From the NCBI GenBank assembly GCA_900316955.1, contig ONEX01000020.1, positions 1 to 64,000 on the forward strand: a DNA stretch of 64,000 nucleotides. The letters are read 5' to 3'. This DNA is from an uncultured Bacteroidales bacterium. Its GTDB lineage: Bacteria; Bacteroidota; Bacteroidia; Bacteroidales; UBA932. Below the pieces are notes generated by a model. It had not been told where the DNA came from and searched no databases. It saw nothing but the letters and a program-made list of their open reading frames with translations. This document shows positions 43,519-50,939 of this stretch, in pieces. How positions within the stretch are numbered: the stretch's first letter is position 1; each line of letters opens with the position of its first letter. Both the position numbers and the translations under genes were made by a program.

Positions 43519-44535
43519 TTAGAATTCAACGAGGATGCGGAAAACCTTGCCGGGGTTTTCATGCCAATGCCGCATGGCGTCCGCCGCTTCCTCCGGCTTG
43601 ACGACGGAAGAAATCAACTTGTCATACGGGCAGGTTCCGCGCTGCAGATACTCGATGACGGCCCGGAAATCCTCCGGACACGCGTTGCGGGAACCATAGA
43701 TGTTCAGTTCCTTCTTGACGAAATCGGGGGTGCGGAAGGTGGTCTGGTCCTTGGCGTAGCCGATGAAGACGACGCGGCCCGTGAAGCCGACGTTGGCGAT
43801 GGCCTGCCGCTGCGTCGCGGGCAGTCCCACTGCCTCGATGACGACGTCCGCCAGCAGCCCGTCCGTCAGTTCCGAGATGCCTTCCTGCACGTCCTCGTAG
43901 GCGGTATTGACCGTATATTTCGCACCGACCGCCTTCGCGACTTCCAGTTTCTCGTCGTCGATGTCCATCGCCACGACCGTCGCCCCGCGGAGCGCGGCCC
44001 CGATGATGGCGCCCATGCCGATCATCCCGCAGCCGAAGACGGCCACGACGTCTTTCTCCGTGACCTGGGCCCGGCTTACCGCATGGAAACCGACGCTCAG
44101 GGGCTCGACCAGGGCGCAGTCGCGGACTTCGATCCCCTCGGTCACGATGACTTTCTGCCAGGGAACCACGAAGAACTCCCGCATCGCGCCGTCCCGCTGG
44201 ACGCCCAGCGTCTCGTTGAACTCGCAGGCGTTGAAACGGCCGTTCCGGCAGGAGGCGCAGTGCCCGCAGGCGGTATAGGGATCGACGGTGACGGTCATGC
44301 CGGGGCGGAGCGTTTCGGGGACGCCGGGGCCCACGGCGGCAATCTCCGCGCCCACTTCGTGGCCGGGGACCACGCCCGCCTTCGCCATCGCGTTCCCGCC
44401 GCGCCAGGTGTTCAAATCGCTTCCGCAGAACCCGACGTAGCGGATCCGCAGCAGTACTTCTCCCGCTCCGCAAGCGGGTTTTTCCATTTCGATGACGTTC
44501 AGTTCGAACGGCTGGGTAATCTGGATTGCTTTCAT
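43519..44535 (-). CDS. zinc-dependent medium-chain dehydrogenase (L-galactonate dehydrogenase-like)
   Basis: 338 aa. Catalytic zinc site: Cys in GFCGSDLNTWRG and His-Glu in GHEVGAEI; structural zinc cysteines in CGHCASCRNGRFNAC. NAD binding: VFGCGMIGMGAI. It resembles sorbitol/L-galactonate/threonine dehydrogenase relatives. In the proposed order aldose, lactone, aldonate, keto-acid it would oxidise the aldonate. First gene of the three-gene operon, with a TATATTTG box (44543-44550) just upstream. Confidence 0.85.
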   Translation of the reverse strand: MKAIQITQPFELNVIEMEKPACGAGEVLLRIRYVGFCGSDLNTWRGGNAMAKAGVVPGHEVGAEIAAVGPGVPETLRPGMTVTVDPYTACGHCASCRNGRFNACEFNETLGVQRDGAMREFFVVPWQKVIVTEGIEVRDCALVEPLSVGFHAVSRAQVTEKDVVAVFGCGMIGMGAIIGAALRGATVVAMDIDDEKLEVAKAVGAKYTVNTAYEDVQEGISELTDGLLADVVIEAVGLPATQRQAIANVGFTGRVVFIGYAKDQTTFRTPDFVKKELNIYGSRNACPEDFRAVIEYLQRGTCPYDKLISSVVKPEEAADAMRHWHENPGKVFRILVEF

Positions 44536-44542
44536 AGTGACA

Positions 44543-44550
44543 CAAATATA
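44543..44550 (-). promoter_or_regulatory. -7 box TATATTTG for the sugar-oxidation operon
   Basis: Minus-strand TATATTTG, 7 nt before the dehydrogenase ATG. No consensus -33. Confidence 0.5.
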
Positions 44551-44604
44551 CGATTTCTTCCCGATTTGCCGTCATCTTGCAGATAGAGATTGGCGGAGAA
44601 TTGT

Positions 44605-44612
44605 TATATTTG
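44605..44612 (+). promoter_or_regulatory. -7 box TATATTTG for the M28 peptidase / Na-Pi operon
   Basis: TATATTTG, 7 nt before the ATG at 44620. No TTTG at 19-21 nt upstream. It would drive the peptidase and, 15 nt after it, the transporter-wHTH gene. Confidence 0.5.
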
Positions 44613-44619
44613 CATAATC

Positions 44620-45879
44620 ATGAAGAGAGTCTTGATACTGATTCTGCTGGCTGTCGCCGCCGTGCAACTGGACGCCCAGGATCTGACGCAGTACAAGAAG
44701 GTCGTCAAGGATCTGAGTTCCGCGCGGTTCCAGGGCCGCGGCTACGCCCGCGGCGGAGCCAACAAGGCCGGCAAATATCTGGAGAAAGCCTATCGCAAGG
44801 CCGGGGTCGATGCGGTCACCCGCCAGCATTTCACCCTGGACATCAATACGTTCGCCGGAGACATGAGACTTTCCGTCGATGGGCGGAAGATGGTTCCCGG
44901 GACGGACTTCACCGTCCGGGAGTACTGCCCGGGCGTGGAAGGGACCTATCCGCTGTATCACATCGACACCCTCCATTACGATGCCGCGAAGATTTTCAGC
45001 GACCTGGAGAAACCCGAGTACAAGGATGCGTTCGTCGTGTGCGATTTCTGGTTCACCTACAAGCATCGGGAAGACTTCCAGAAGCTCCAGAGCGCGGACG
45101 GTGCTCCGAATGCGGGCCTCATCCTCACCTGGGACGAGCCTTTGAAGTTCTACAAGGCCTATGGCGAGAAAGTGAACCCCAAGCCCGTCGTCTGGGTCCT
45201 GTCGAAGCAGATCCCCCGCGGTTCCCGGGAGATTACCGTGGACATCGACAACAAGTTCTTCAAGAACTACCAGTGCTTCAATGTGATCGCCTCCGTGGAG
45301 GGCGCCAGCCACGACAGCTGCTACGTGTTCACGGCCCATTATGACCACCTGGGCAACCTCGGGCGCCGGGTGTTCTATGCCGGGGCCAATGACAACGCCT
45401 CGGGCACGGCCGCCCTCGTTACCCTGGCCGCCTATTTCGCCGAGCATCGGCCCAAATACGACATGCTGTTCATCGCCTTCTCCGGCGAGGATGCGAACCT
45501 CCGCGGCTCGGAGTACTATGCCCAGCATCCGGTCTTCCCGCTGGAGATGATCCGGTATCTCATCAACGTGGACATGATCGGGGACAACAACCCGGTCCTG
45601 TACTGCGAGACCAGCGACCAGGGGCAGCGGGGCTTCGAACTGTTCGAGCGCATCAATGCGGAGAAGGGCTATTTCAAGTCCCTGAACCACGGCAAGCTGG
45701 CGGCGAACAGCGACCACTACCCGTTCGCCCAGCACGGGGTTCCCTGCATCTTCCTTGAAGATGAGGACGGCTCCGCCTTCCCGTTCTACCACACCCCGCA
45801 GGATAACTGGAAAAACGCCGTCTTCGACAGCTATGAACCCGTTTTCAAGTTGATCACGGACTTCATCGAACAATATTAA
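44620..45879 (+). CDS. M28 family zinc aminopeptidase
   Basis: 419 aa with a signal peptide (LILILLAVAAVQLDAQ). Co-catalytic zinc ligands are visible: His/Asp in FTAHYDHLGNL, bridging Asp in GANDNASGTAAL, Glu pair in FSGEDANLRGSEYY, Asp in NVDMIGDNN, and the last His in FYHTPQDNW. It removes N-terminal amino acids from peptides in the periplasm. The ATG at 44620 is preferred over the upstream in-frame ATG, which lies before the promoter box. It is followed after 15 nt by the Na/Pi transporter fusion, probably on the same transcript. Confidence 0.92.
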   Translation: MKRVLILILLAVAAVQLDAQDLTQYKKVVKDLSSARFQGRGYARGGANKAGKYLEKAYRKAGVDAVTRQHFTLDINTFAGDMRLSVDGRKMVPGTDFTVREYCPGVEGTYPLYHIDTLHYDAAKIFSDLEKPEYKDAFVVCDFWFTYKHREDFQKLQSADGAPNAGLILTWDEPLKFYKAYGEKVNPKPVVWVLSKQIPRGSREITVDIDNKFFKNYQCFNVIASVEGASHDSCYVFTAHYDHLGNLGRRVFYAGANDNASGTAALVTLAAYFAEHRPKYDMLFIAFSGEDANLRGSEYYAQHPVFPLEMIRYLINVDMIGDNNPVLYCETSDQGQRGFELFERINAEKGYFKSLNHGKLAANSDHYPFAQHGVPCIFLEDEDGSAFPFYHTPQDNWKNAVFDSYEPVFKLITDFIEQY

Positions 45880-45894
45880 TACAACCATATCCCT

Positions 45895-47853
45895 ATGCTT
45901 ATCGTCTTGAAACTTCTCGGCTCGATCGCCCTCCTGATCTACGGCATGAAAGTGATGAGCGAAGCCCTCCAGAAGATGGCGGGCCCGCAGCTGCGTCACT
46001 TGCTGGGCGCCATGACCACGAACCGCTTCTCCGGTGTCGCCACCGGTGCGCTCGTGACCGTCGCGGTCCAGTCCTCCGCCGCTACCACCGTGATGACGGT
46101 GTCCTTCGTGAACGCGGCGCTGCTCACGCTCACGCAGGCCATTTCCATCATCATGGGCGCGAACATCGGTACGACGATGAGCGCGTGGATCATGTCGGCG
46201 GGCTTTTCCTTCAACATGGCGGACGTGGTGTGGCCGGCCTTCCTCGCGGGCATCATCCTGATCCAGCTGGGCAAGCACCGCTACATCGGCGATTTCCTCT
46301 TCGGCCTCAGCTTCCTGCTGTTCGCCCTGGGCATGCTCAAGCAGACGGGTGTGGAGATGGACCTCGCCAGCAAGCCGGCTGTCGTCGCCTTCTTCTCGAG
46401 CTTCAAGACCAATTACGGGACCATCCTGCTGTTCCTGCTGATCGGCACGGTCCTGACGGCGATCGTGCAGAGTTCCGCTGCGCTCATGGCCATTACGATG
46501 GTCCTGTGCGCGACAGGAGCCATTTCCATCTACCAAGGTATCGCGCTGGTGATGGGTGAGAACATCGGCACCACGGTCACGGCGAACCTGGCCGCGATGA
46601 GCGCGAATACGCAGGCGCGGCGCACGGCTATGGCGCACCTGGTGTTCAACGTGTTCGGCGTCATCTGGGTGCTCATCTTCTTCTTCCCGTTCGTGCGGAT
46701 GGTCTGTGGCATCGTGGGCCTGGATCCCAACGCCGCCGAGCAGAATCCCACCCAGCTCTCTTTTGCGCTGGCGACTTTCCACACTTGCTTCAACGTGATC
46801 AATACAGCCGTCCTGATCTGGTTCATCCCGCAGATCGAGAAGCTCGTGTGCTTCCTGATTAAGCCCAAGAAGACCGAGGAGGAGGACGAGTTCCGCCTGC
46901 AGTACATCCGCGGCGGTATCATGAAGACCCCGGAAATCTCCGTCCTGCAGGCGCAGAAGGAGATCGTGGTCTTCGGCGAGCGGATGGAACGCATGTTCGG
47001 CATGGTGAAGGAACTCTACGGCACCCAGGACGAGCAGGCCTTCGACAAGCTCTTCGAGCGCATCAAGAAGGTCGAGGATATGAGCGACAAGATGGAGAAC
47101 GAGATCGGCCGCTATCTCGGCGAAGTGGGATCGGCCCACCTGTCCGACGACACGAAGCAGAAAATCCGCGCGATGCTCCGCCAGATCGGGGAGCTCGAGT
47201 CCGTGGGCGACAGCTGCTTCAACCTGGCCCGCATCCTGCGCCGCAAGCGGGAGAACAAGGTCGTGTTCGGCGAGGAACAGGAGGCCGGCGTGGCTGAGAT
47301 GTTCACCCTGATCGACGAAGCCCTGGCCCGGATGAACGAGTCCCTGGCCAACCGGCGGGAGAAGGTCTCCATCGTGGACTCCGAGGATGTCGAACGCCGC
47401 ATCAACCTCTGCCGGAACACGCTCAAGCAGAAGAACATCGAGAATCTGGACGCCCAGGTGTACGGGTACGACCTCGGCACCGTGTTCTCCGACCTCATCG
47501 GCGAGTGCGAGAAGACGGGCGACTACATCATCAACGTCGTCGAGGCCCGTCTGGGCGCTGTCCGCAACGGCATCCGTTTCCGCGGTCTGCAGATCGACCC
47601 GGACGCCAAGGAGGTTACCGTGGACGGGGAACTCGTGGAACTGTCCATCCACGAGTACAACCTGCTGAAGCTGTTCCTGGAGAACGTGGGCGAGACTTTC
47701 TCGGTGCAGGAACTGCACAAGAAGTGCTGGTCCGAGAATACGGCGACGAATGACCGGGTCGTGGAAACCTATATCAGCCGCCTCCGCCGCAAGATCGGCC
47801 CTTATGCCGAGAATGTGATCACCAAGGAAGGGGAGGGGTACTGCTTCCAGTAG
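45895..47853 (+). CDS. Na/Pi cotransporter - PhoU-like - OmpR-type winged-helix fusion protein
   Basis: 652 aa in one uninterrupted frame. Residues 1-322 are a NptA/SLC34-type transporter with the two inverted QSS repeats (VAVQSSAATTV, AIVQSSAALMA), each followed by a G-x-NIGTT motif. Residues ~345-555 are a charged helical PhoU-like domain (ERIKKVEDMSDKMENEIGRY, ECEKTGDYIINVVEARLG). Residues 562-652 read as a complete OmpR/PhoB effector domain: FRGLQIDPDAKEVTVDGELV, LSIHEYNLLKLFLENVG, the recognition-helix segment NDRVVETYISRLRRKIG, and the final ITKEGEGYCFQ wing. The transporter-PhoU pair is normal for the family, which usually ends near residue 560. The DNA-binding domain is not known to me in this family. 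PhoU is cytoplasmic, so the wHTH should face DNA. Confidence 0.9.
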   Translation: MLIVLKLLGSIALLIYGMKVMSEALQKMAGPQLRHLLGAMTTNRFSGVATGALVTVAVQSSAATTVMTVSFVNAALLTLTQAISIIMGANIGTTMSAWIMSAGFSFNMADVVWPAFLAGIILIQLGKHRYIGDFLFGLSFLLFALGMLKQTGVEMDLASKPAVVAFFSSFKTNYGTILLFLLIGTVLTAIVQSSAALMAITMVLCATGAISIYQGIALVMGENIGTTVTANLAAMSANTQARRTAMAHLVFNVFGVIWVLIFFFPFVRMVCGIVGLDPNAAEQNPTQLSFALATFHTCFNVINTAVLIWFIPQIEKLVCFLIKPKKTEEEDEFRLQYIRGGIMKTPEISVLQAQKEIVVFGERMERMFGMVKELYGTQDEQAFDKLFERIKKVEDMSDKMENEIGRYLGEVGSAHLSDDTKQKIRAMLRQIGELESVGDSCFNLARILRRKRENKVVFGEEQEAGVAEMFTLIDEALARMNESLANRREKVSIVDSEDVERRINLCRNTLKQKNIENLDAQVYGYDLGTVFSDLIGECEKTGDYIINVVEARLGAVRNGIRFRGLQIDPDAKEVTVDGELVELSIHEYNLLKLFLENVGETFSVQELHKKCWSENTATNDRVVETYISRLRRKIGPYAENVITKEGEGYCFQ

Positions 47854-47862
47854 CCTTTTCCC

Positions 47863-48303
47863 TTACATAAGCATCGCTTCACAACCTTCCAGGATATCTT
47901 GGAAGGTTGTTTCGAAATCCCCCGTATACCACGGGTCCGCGACGTCCCGGCCGACGCCCGTGTAGGACATCATGAGGTGGATTTTCCCGTCCGGGTCGTC
48001 CGGGATGATCCGCTTGATGAGCCGGAGGTTCCAGGCGTCCATGCAGATGATGCGGTCGAAGCGGTCGTAATCGGCCCTGGTCACCTGCCGGGCGCGCTTT
48101 TCCTTGTCGAAAGGAACGCCGTGTTGCGACAGGCAGCGTTTTGCCGGCGGATAGATGGGGTTGCCGATTTCTTCCGTGGAGACGGCGGCGGATTCGATAT
48201 GCCAGGCCCCCTCCAGGCCGCGGCTGCGCACCAGGGCTTTCAGGATGAACTCGGCCATCGGGCTGCGGCAGATGTTGCCGTGGCAGACAAAAAGGACTCT
48301 CAT
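47863..48303 (-). CDS. low-molecular-weight protein-tyrosine phosphatase
   Basis: 146 aa. The P-loop CX5R is CHGNICRS at residues 7-14, and the acid Asp is in DPWYTGDF near the C-terminus. Typical family length. It dephosphorylates tyrosine in kinases of polysaccharide export or other proteins; no cognate kinase lies nearby. The ATG overlaps the stop of the AlkD-like gene by 4 nt. Its 3' coding end carries an 11-bp perfect inverted repeat. Confidence 0.92.
   Translation of the reverse strand: MRVLFVCHGNICRSPMAEFILKALVRSRGLEGAWHIESAAVSTEEIGNPIYPPAKRCLSQHGVPFDKEKRARQVTRADYDRFDRIICMDAWNLRLIKRIIPDDPDGKIHLMMSYTGVGRDVADPWYTGDFETTFQDILEGCEAMLM
47881..47910 (+). terminator. inverted repeat, probable terminator of the Na/Pi-wHTH operon
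   Basis: ACAACCTTCCA (47881-47891), loop GGATATCT, TGGAAGGTTGT (47900-47910): 11-bp perfect arms followed by TTCG. It is 27 nt past the stop of the plus-strand gene and within the coding end of the convergent phosphatase gene. The T-tract is poor, so termination efficiency is uncertain. Confidence 0.6.
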
Positions 48304-49067
48304 GCTTTCTTCAGGTATGGTTGGCGTTCCGGTTCGGGGAACTTCTCGATGGCATAACGGAGCATCGTCCGGGGCATTTCCCGGTAACGGGGCTCCAGGT
48401 AGTGGACAAGGGCTTCCTTGTCGCGTTTCCCGGCCTCCCGCAGCAGCCAGCCTACGGCTTTGTGGATGAGGTCGTGCGGGTGATGGAGGAGAATGTCGGC
48501 GATGTCGAAAGTATCCTGCAACTGTCCATGGCGGATGAAGGTCATCGTACTGACGATGCCGATGCGCTGCTCCCAGATCGTCTTTCCGTTCTTCGCGAGG
48601 TCATAGAGCAACTGCCGGTCCTTGTCCAGGAGCCACACCCCCAGCAGGGGATAGCACGACAGGTCCACCAAATCCCAGTTGTTGATCCGGTCGGTATGGG
48701 TGAGGTAAAAGTCGACGCAATCTTGTTGCGAGATGCCCGGTCGGGCCGGGCATGACGTCCTTCCTGGCTTGACCTCCGTCATTCCCGGCTTGACCGGGAA
48801 TCTCTTTGCATGCGCAAAGATCTCCACCAGCGCCAGCAGCGCGGCGAGCCGCACCTCGTGATACGCGCTGGCGATGCATTCTTCCAGGTCCTGCAGGCTG
48901 GTTTCCCGCCAGCAGGCCTTCACGACCTCCCGCGTCACGGGCACCTTGATCCCGAGGAACTTGTCACCCTCGCCATACTGGCCCGGCCCGGTCTTGAAGA
49001 ACCGGGACAGCCCTTCCACCTGGCTCGCATCGGCCCGCGCGGTGATTTCTTTTAGGAGCTTATTCAT
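48300..49067 (-). CDS. AlkD-like DNA alkylation repair protein with an in-frame repeat insertion
   Basis: 255 aa HEAT-like repeat protein of the DNA alkylation repair (AlkD) family. YGEGDKFLGIKVP, HEVRLAALLALV, DRINNWDLVDLS and IVSTMTFIRHGQ are family segments; AlkD-type enzymes excise bulky alkylated bases. Residues 89-113 (from RFPVKPGMTE to RPGIS) do not belong to the family and are encoded by a triple palindromic DNA repeat inserted in frame between two helices. The start at 49067 (MNKLLKEI) is preferred over an upstream extension that runs into the tRNA terminator. Whether the insertion is tolerated is unknown; it falls where related proteins have a loop. Confidence 0.85.
   Translation of the reverse strand: MNKLLKEITARADASQVEGLSRFFKTGPGQYGEGDKFLGIKVPVTREVVKACWRETSLQDLEECIASAYHEVRLAALLALVEIFAHAKRFPVKPGMTEVKPGRTSCPARPGISQQDCVDFYLTHTDRINNWDLVDLSCYPLLGVWLLDKDRQLLYDLAKNGKTIWEQRIGIVSTMTFIRHGQLQDTFDIADILLHHPHDLIHKAVGWLLREAGKRDKEALVHYLEPRYREMPRTMLRYAIEKFPEPERQPYLKKA
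48733..48803. repeat. triple palindromic element inserted in the AlkD-like coding sequence
   Basis: Three related units start at 48733, 48760 and 48781 (offsets 27 and 21, both multiples of three). The outer ones are hairpins with 8-bp arms: ATGCCCGG / CCGGGCAT (48733-48753) and ATTCCCGG / CCGGGAAT (48781-48801); the middle one is degenerate. The last unit resembles the elements at 17774 and 49257. Confidence 0.8.
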
Positions 49068-49095
49068 TTGATTTTCCGTGTTTTGCCCCAGGAAA

Positions 49096-49121
49096 CGAAA
49101 AAACCCGCTGTTGTCAGCGGG
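49096..49121 (-). terminator. terminator after tRNA-Phe
   Basis: Minus strand: CCCGCTG (49121-49115), loop ACAA, CAGCGGG (49110-49104), then T6: a strong intrinsic terminator 7 nt after the tRNA end. Confidence 0.9.
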
Positions 49122-49127
49122 CTTTCG

Positions 49128-49200
49128 TGGTGCTGGGAAGAATCGAACTGCCGACACATGGATTTTCAGTCCATTGCTCTACCATCTGAGCTACAGCACC
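49128..49200 (-). tRNA. tRNA-Phe (anticodon GAA)
   Basis: 73 nt cloverleaf. Acceptor stem GGTGCTG / CAGCACC, D-arm with AGCTCAGATGGTAGAGC, anticodon arm TGGACTGAAAATCCA with GAA, T-arm with GTTCGATTC, discriminator A. The CCA end is not encoded (CGA follows). It has its own consensus promoter and terminator. Confidence 0.97.
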
Positions 49201-49214
49201 ATCGTTTGGGATTG

Positions 49215-49245
49215 CAAATATAGGTATTTTTTCTGAGTTTGCAAA
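49215..49245 (-). promoter_or_regulatory. promoter of tRNA-Phe
   Basis: Minus strand TTTG (49245-49242), 19-nt spacer, TATATTTG (49222-49215): a perfect Bacteroidetes consensus, 14 nt before the mature tRNA 5' end. Confidence 0.85.
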
Positions 49246-49256
49246 TTTTTTTTAAG

Positions 49257-49277
49257 ATTCCGGGTCAAACCCGGAAT
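49257..49277. repeat. palindromic repeat unit after the threonine aldolase gene
   Basis: ATTCCGGG (49257-49264), TCAAA, CCCGGAAT (49270-49277). Nearly identical to the element at 17774-17794. It lies 8 nt past the last gene of the his operon and may form its terminal hairpin, although no T-tract follows on the minus strand. Confidence 0.75.
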
Positions 49278-49284
49278 GACAGGG

Positions 49285-50307
49285 TCAGAGCAGTTCTCGG
49301 AGCTGCTGGATCTTTTGCGGGGTCGTGGCCCAGGAGGTGGCGAAACGGACGACGGTGTGGGTGGCGTCGTAGGGTTCCCAGATGTCGAAGCCGACTTTCG
49401 AGGAGAGGGCTTCCATATAGTTGTTTTCCAGGATCACAAACTGCTGGTTGGTCGGCGTTTCGAGGAAGAAGGGGATGCCCTTTTCCTTGAGGACGGCGAT
49501 CATTTCTTGTGCGCGGTCGATGGCATTGGCGGCGATGCGGCCGTAAAGATTGTCCGTGAAAAGGGTGTCGAACTGGACGCCGAGGAGGCGGCCCTTCGCC
49601 AGGAGGGCGCCGTGCTGCTTGATGGTGGTGAAGAAGTGCTTCGGGGCTTTCTTCGTGAAGACGACGGCCTCGCCGCAGAGGGCGCCGACCTTGGTTCCGC
49701 CGATGTAGAAGACGTCGCAGAGGCCGGCCAGGTCCGCCAGGGTGAAGTCGCAGGCGGGGCTGGCGAGGGCGTAGCCCAGGCGGGCGCCGTCAATGAACAG
49801 CGGCAGGTCGTACTTATGGGCAATCGCCTGGAGTTCAGCGAGTTCAGCGCGGGTGTAGATGGTGCCGTATTCTGTGGACAGGGAGATGTACACGAGGCCC
49901 GGCCATACCATATGGTCCTTGTTCGGGTCCGCGGCGGAGGCGGCGAGGAAGGCTTCCAGTTCGCCCGCGTCCATCTTTCCGTGATGCTGGGGGAGGGTCA
50001 ATACCTTGTGCCCGGTGTACTCGACCGCGCCCGCCTCATGGACATTGATATGGGCGGTCTGGACGGAGACCGCGCCTTCGTAGTCCGCCAGCATCGCGGC
50101 GATGATGGTGGAGTTGGTCTGGGTGCCGCCCACGAGGAGATGGACCTCTCCCTCCGGACAGTTGCAAGCCTCGAGAATCTTCCGTTTCGCGCTTCGGGTA
50201 TACGGATCGTTGCCGTAGCCGTCCAGCTGTTCGAAGTTGGTCTCGGTGAGCCGCTTGAGAATTTCCGGATGGGCCCCTTCCGCGTAATCGCATCTGAATG
50301 AAAGCAT
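49285..50307 (-). CDS. low-specificity L-threonine aldolase-like PLP enzyme
   Basis: 340 aa, fold-type I PLP enzyme of the beta-eliminating lyase/threonine aldolase family. LSFRCDYAEGAHPEIL opens the protein, HINVHEAGAVE and FIDGARLGYAL line the cofactor site, and the PLP lysine is in YIGGTKVGALCGEAV. It cleaves threonine (or allo-threonine) to glycine and acetaldehyde. Last gene of the his operon, 19 nt after hisIE, although it has no role in histidine synthesis. Start at the ATG 50307. Glycine made here could feed the cleavage system at the end of the window. Confidence 0.88.
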   Translation of the reverse strand: MLSFRCDYAEGAHPEILKRLTETNFEQLDGYGNDPYTRSAKRKILEACNCPEGEVHLLVGGTQTNSTIIAAMLADYEGAVSVQTAHINVHEAGAVEYTGHKVLTLPQHHGKMDAGELEAFLAASAADPNKDHMVWPGLVYISLSTEYGTIYTRAELAELQAIAHKYDLPLFIDGARLGYALASPACDFTLADLAGLCDVFYIGGTKVGALCGEAVVFTKKAPKHFFTTIKQHGALLAKGRLLGVQFDTLFTDNLYGRIAANAIDRAQEMIAVLKEKGIPFFLETPTNQQFVILENNYMEALSSKVGFDIWEPYDATHTVVRFATSWATTPQKIQQLRELL

Positions 50308-50326
50308 ATCGTACGGTATCAATGAA

Positions 50327-50926
50327 TTATCTGTGTCTGAGCGCCAGCTCCCGTTCGATGTCCTCGACGGTGCAGCCCATCGATTCCAGCAGGACCAGCA
50401 GGTGGTAGGCGAGGTCGGAGGTCTCGTAGATGAAGCGGTCGCGGTTGCCGTCCACGGCCTCGATGACCATTTCCGTGGCTTCTTCGCCCACTTTCTTGGC
50501 GATGGCCTTGGGGCCCTTGATGAAGAGTTTCGTCGTATAGGAGCCGTCCGGCATCTGCGCGTGGCGGCCATGGATGAGCTTCGAAAGGGAGCGGATGAAG
50601 CCTTCGTCCTCCGGCGTGTCGAAGCAGGCCGTCGTGCCCCGGTGGCAGGTCGGGCCGGCCGGATCGGCCTGGATGAGGAGAGTGTCGCCGTCGCAGTCGA
50701 TGAACATCTTCTTGACGGTCAGGTAGTTGCCACTGGTCTCGCCCTTGGTCCACAGCCGCTGCTTGGAACGGGAGAAGAACGTGACGCGCCCTTCCTCGAC
50801 GGTCTTGTCGAAGGCGGCGCGGTCCATATAGCCGAGCATCAGGACCTTGAGGGTCGTGGCGTCCTGGATGATGACGGGGAGAAGTCCGTCCCCGGTCTTG
50901 CTGAGGTTGAAATCGTCGAATGTCAT
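50327..50926 (-). CDS. hisI: bifunctional phosphoribosyl-AMP cyclohydrolase / phosphoribosyl-ATP pyrophosphatase
   Basis: 199 aa. N-terminal HisI (about 1-105): MLGYMDRAAFDKT, FFSRSKQRLWTKGETSGN, metal site DCDGDTLLIQ and CHRGTTACF. C-terminal HisE (about 110-199): PDGSYTTKLF and KKVGEEATEMVIEA with the Mg-binding Glu/Asp. Together they perform steps 2 and 3 of histidine synthesis. The start at 50926 (MTFDDFNL) is chosen because the cyclohydrolase fold begins there; the longer frame overlaps hisF. Fused HisIE is common in Bacteroidetes. Confidence 0.95.
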   Translation of the reverse strand: MTFDDFNLSKTGDGLLPVIIQDATTLKVLMLGYMDRAAFDKTVEEGRVTFFSRSKQRLWTKGETSGNYLTVKKMFIDCDGDTLLIQADPAGPTCHRGTTACFDTPEDEGFIRSLSKLIHGRHAQMPDGSYTTKLFIKGPKAIAKKVGEEATEMVIEAVDGNRDRFIYETSDLAYHLLVLLESMGCTVEDIERELALRHR

Positions 50927-50939
50927 GACTGTCAATCTT

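Noticed and set aside
45895-47853. Possibility that the wHTH of the Na/Pi protein is a separate gene joined by a sequencing frameshift
   Set aside because: The frame is continuous from transporter to wHTH, there is no second start or stop nearby, and no receiver-domain remnant is seen before the wHTH. An assembly error cannot be excluded without reads, but nothing in the sequence indicates one.
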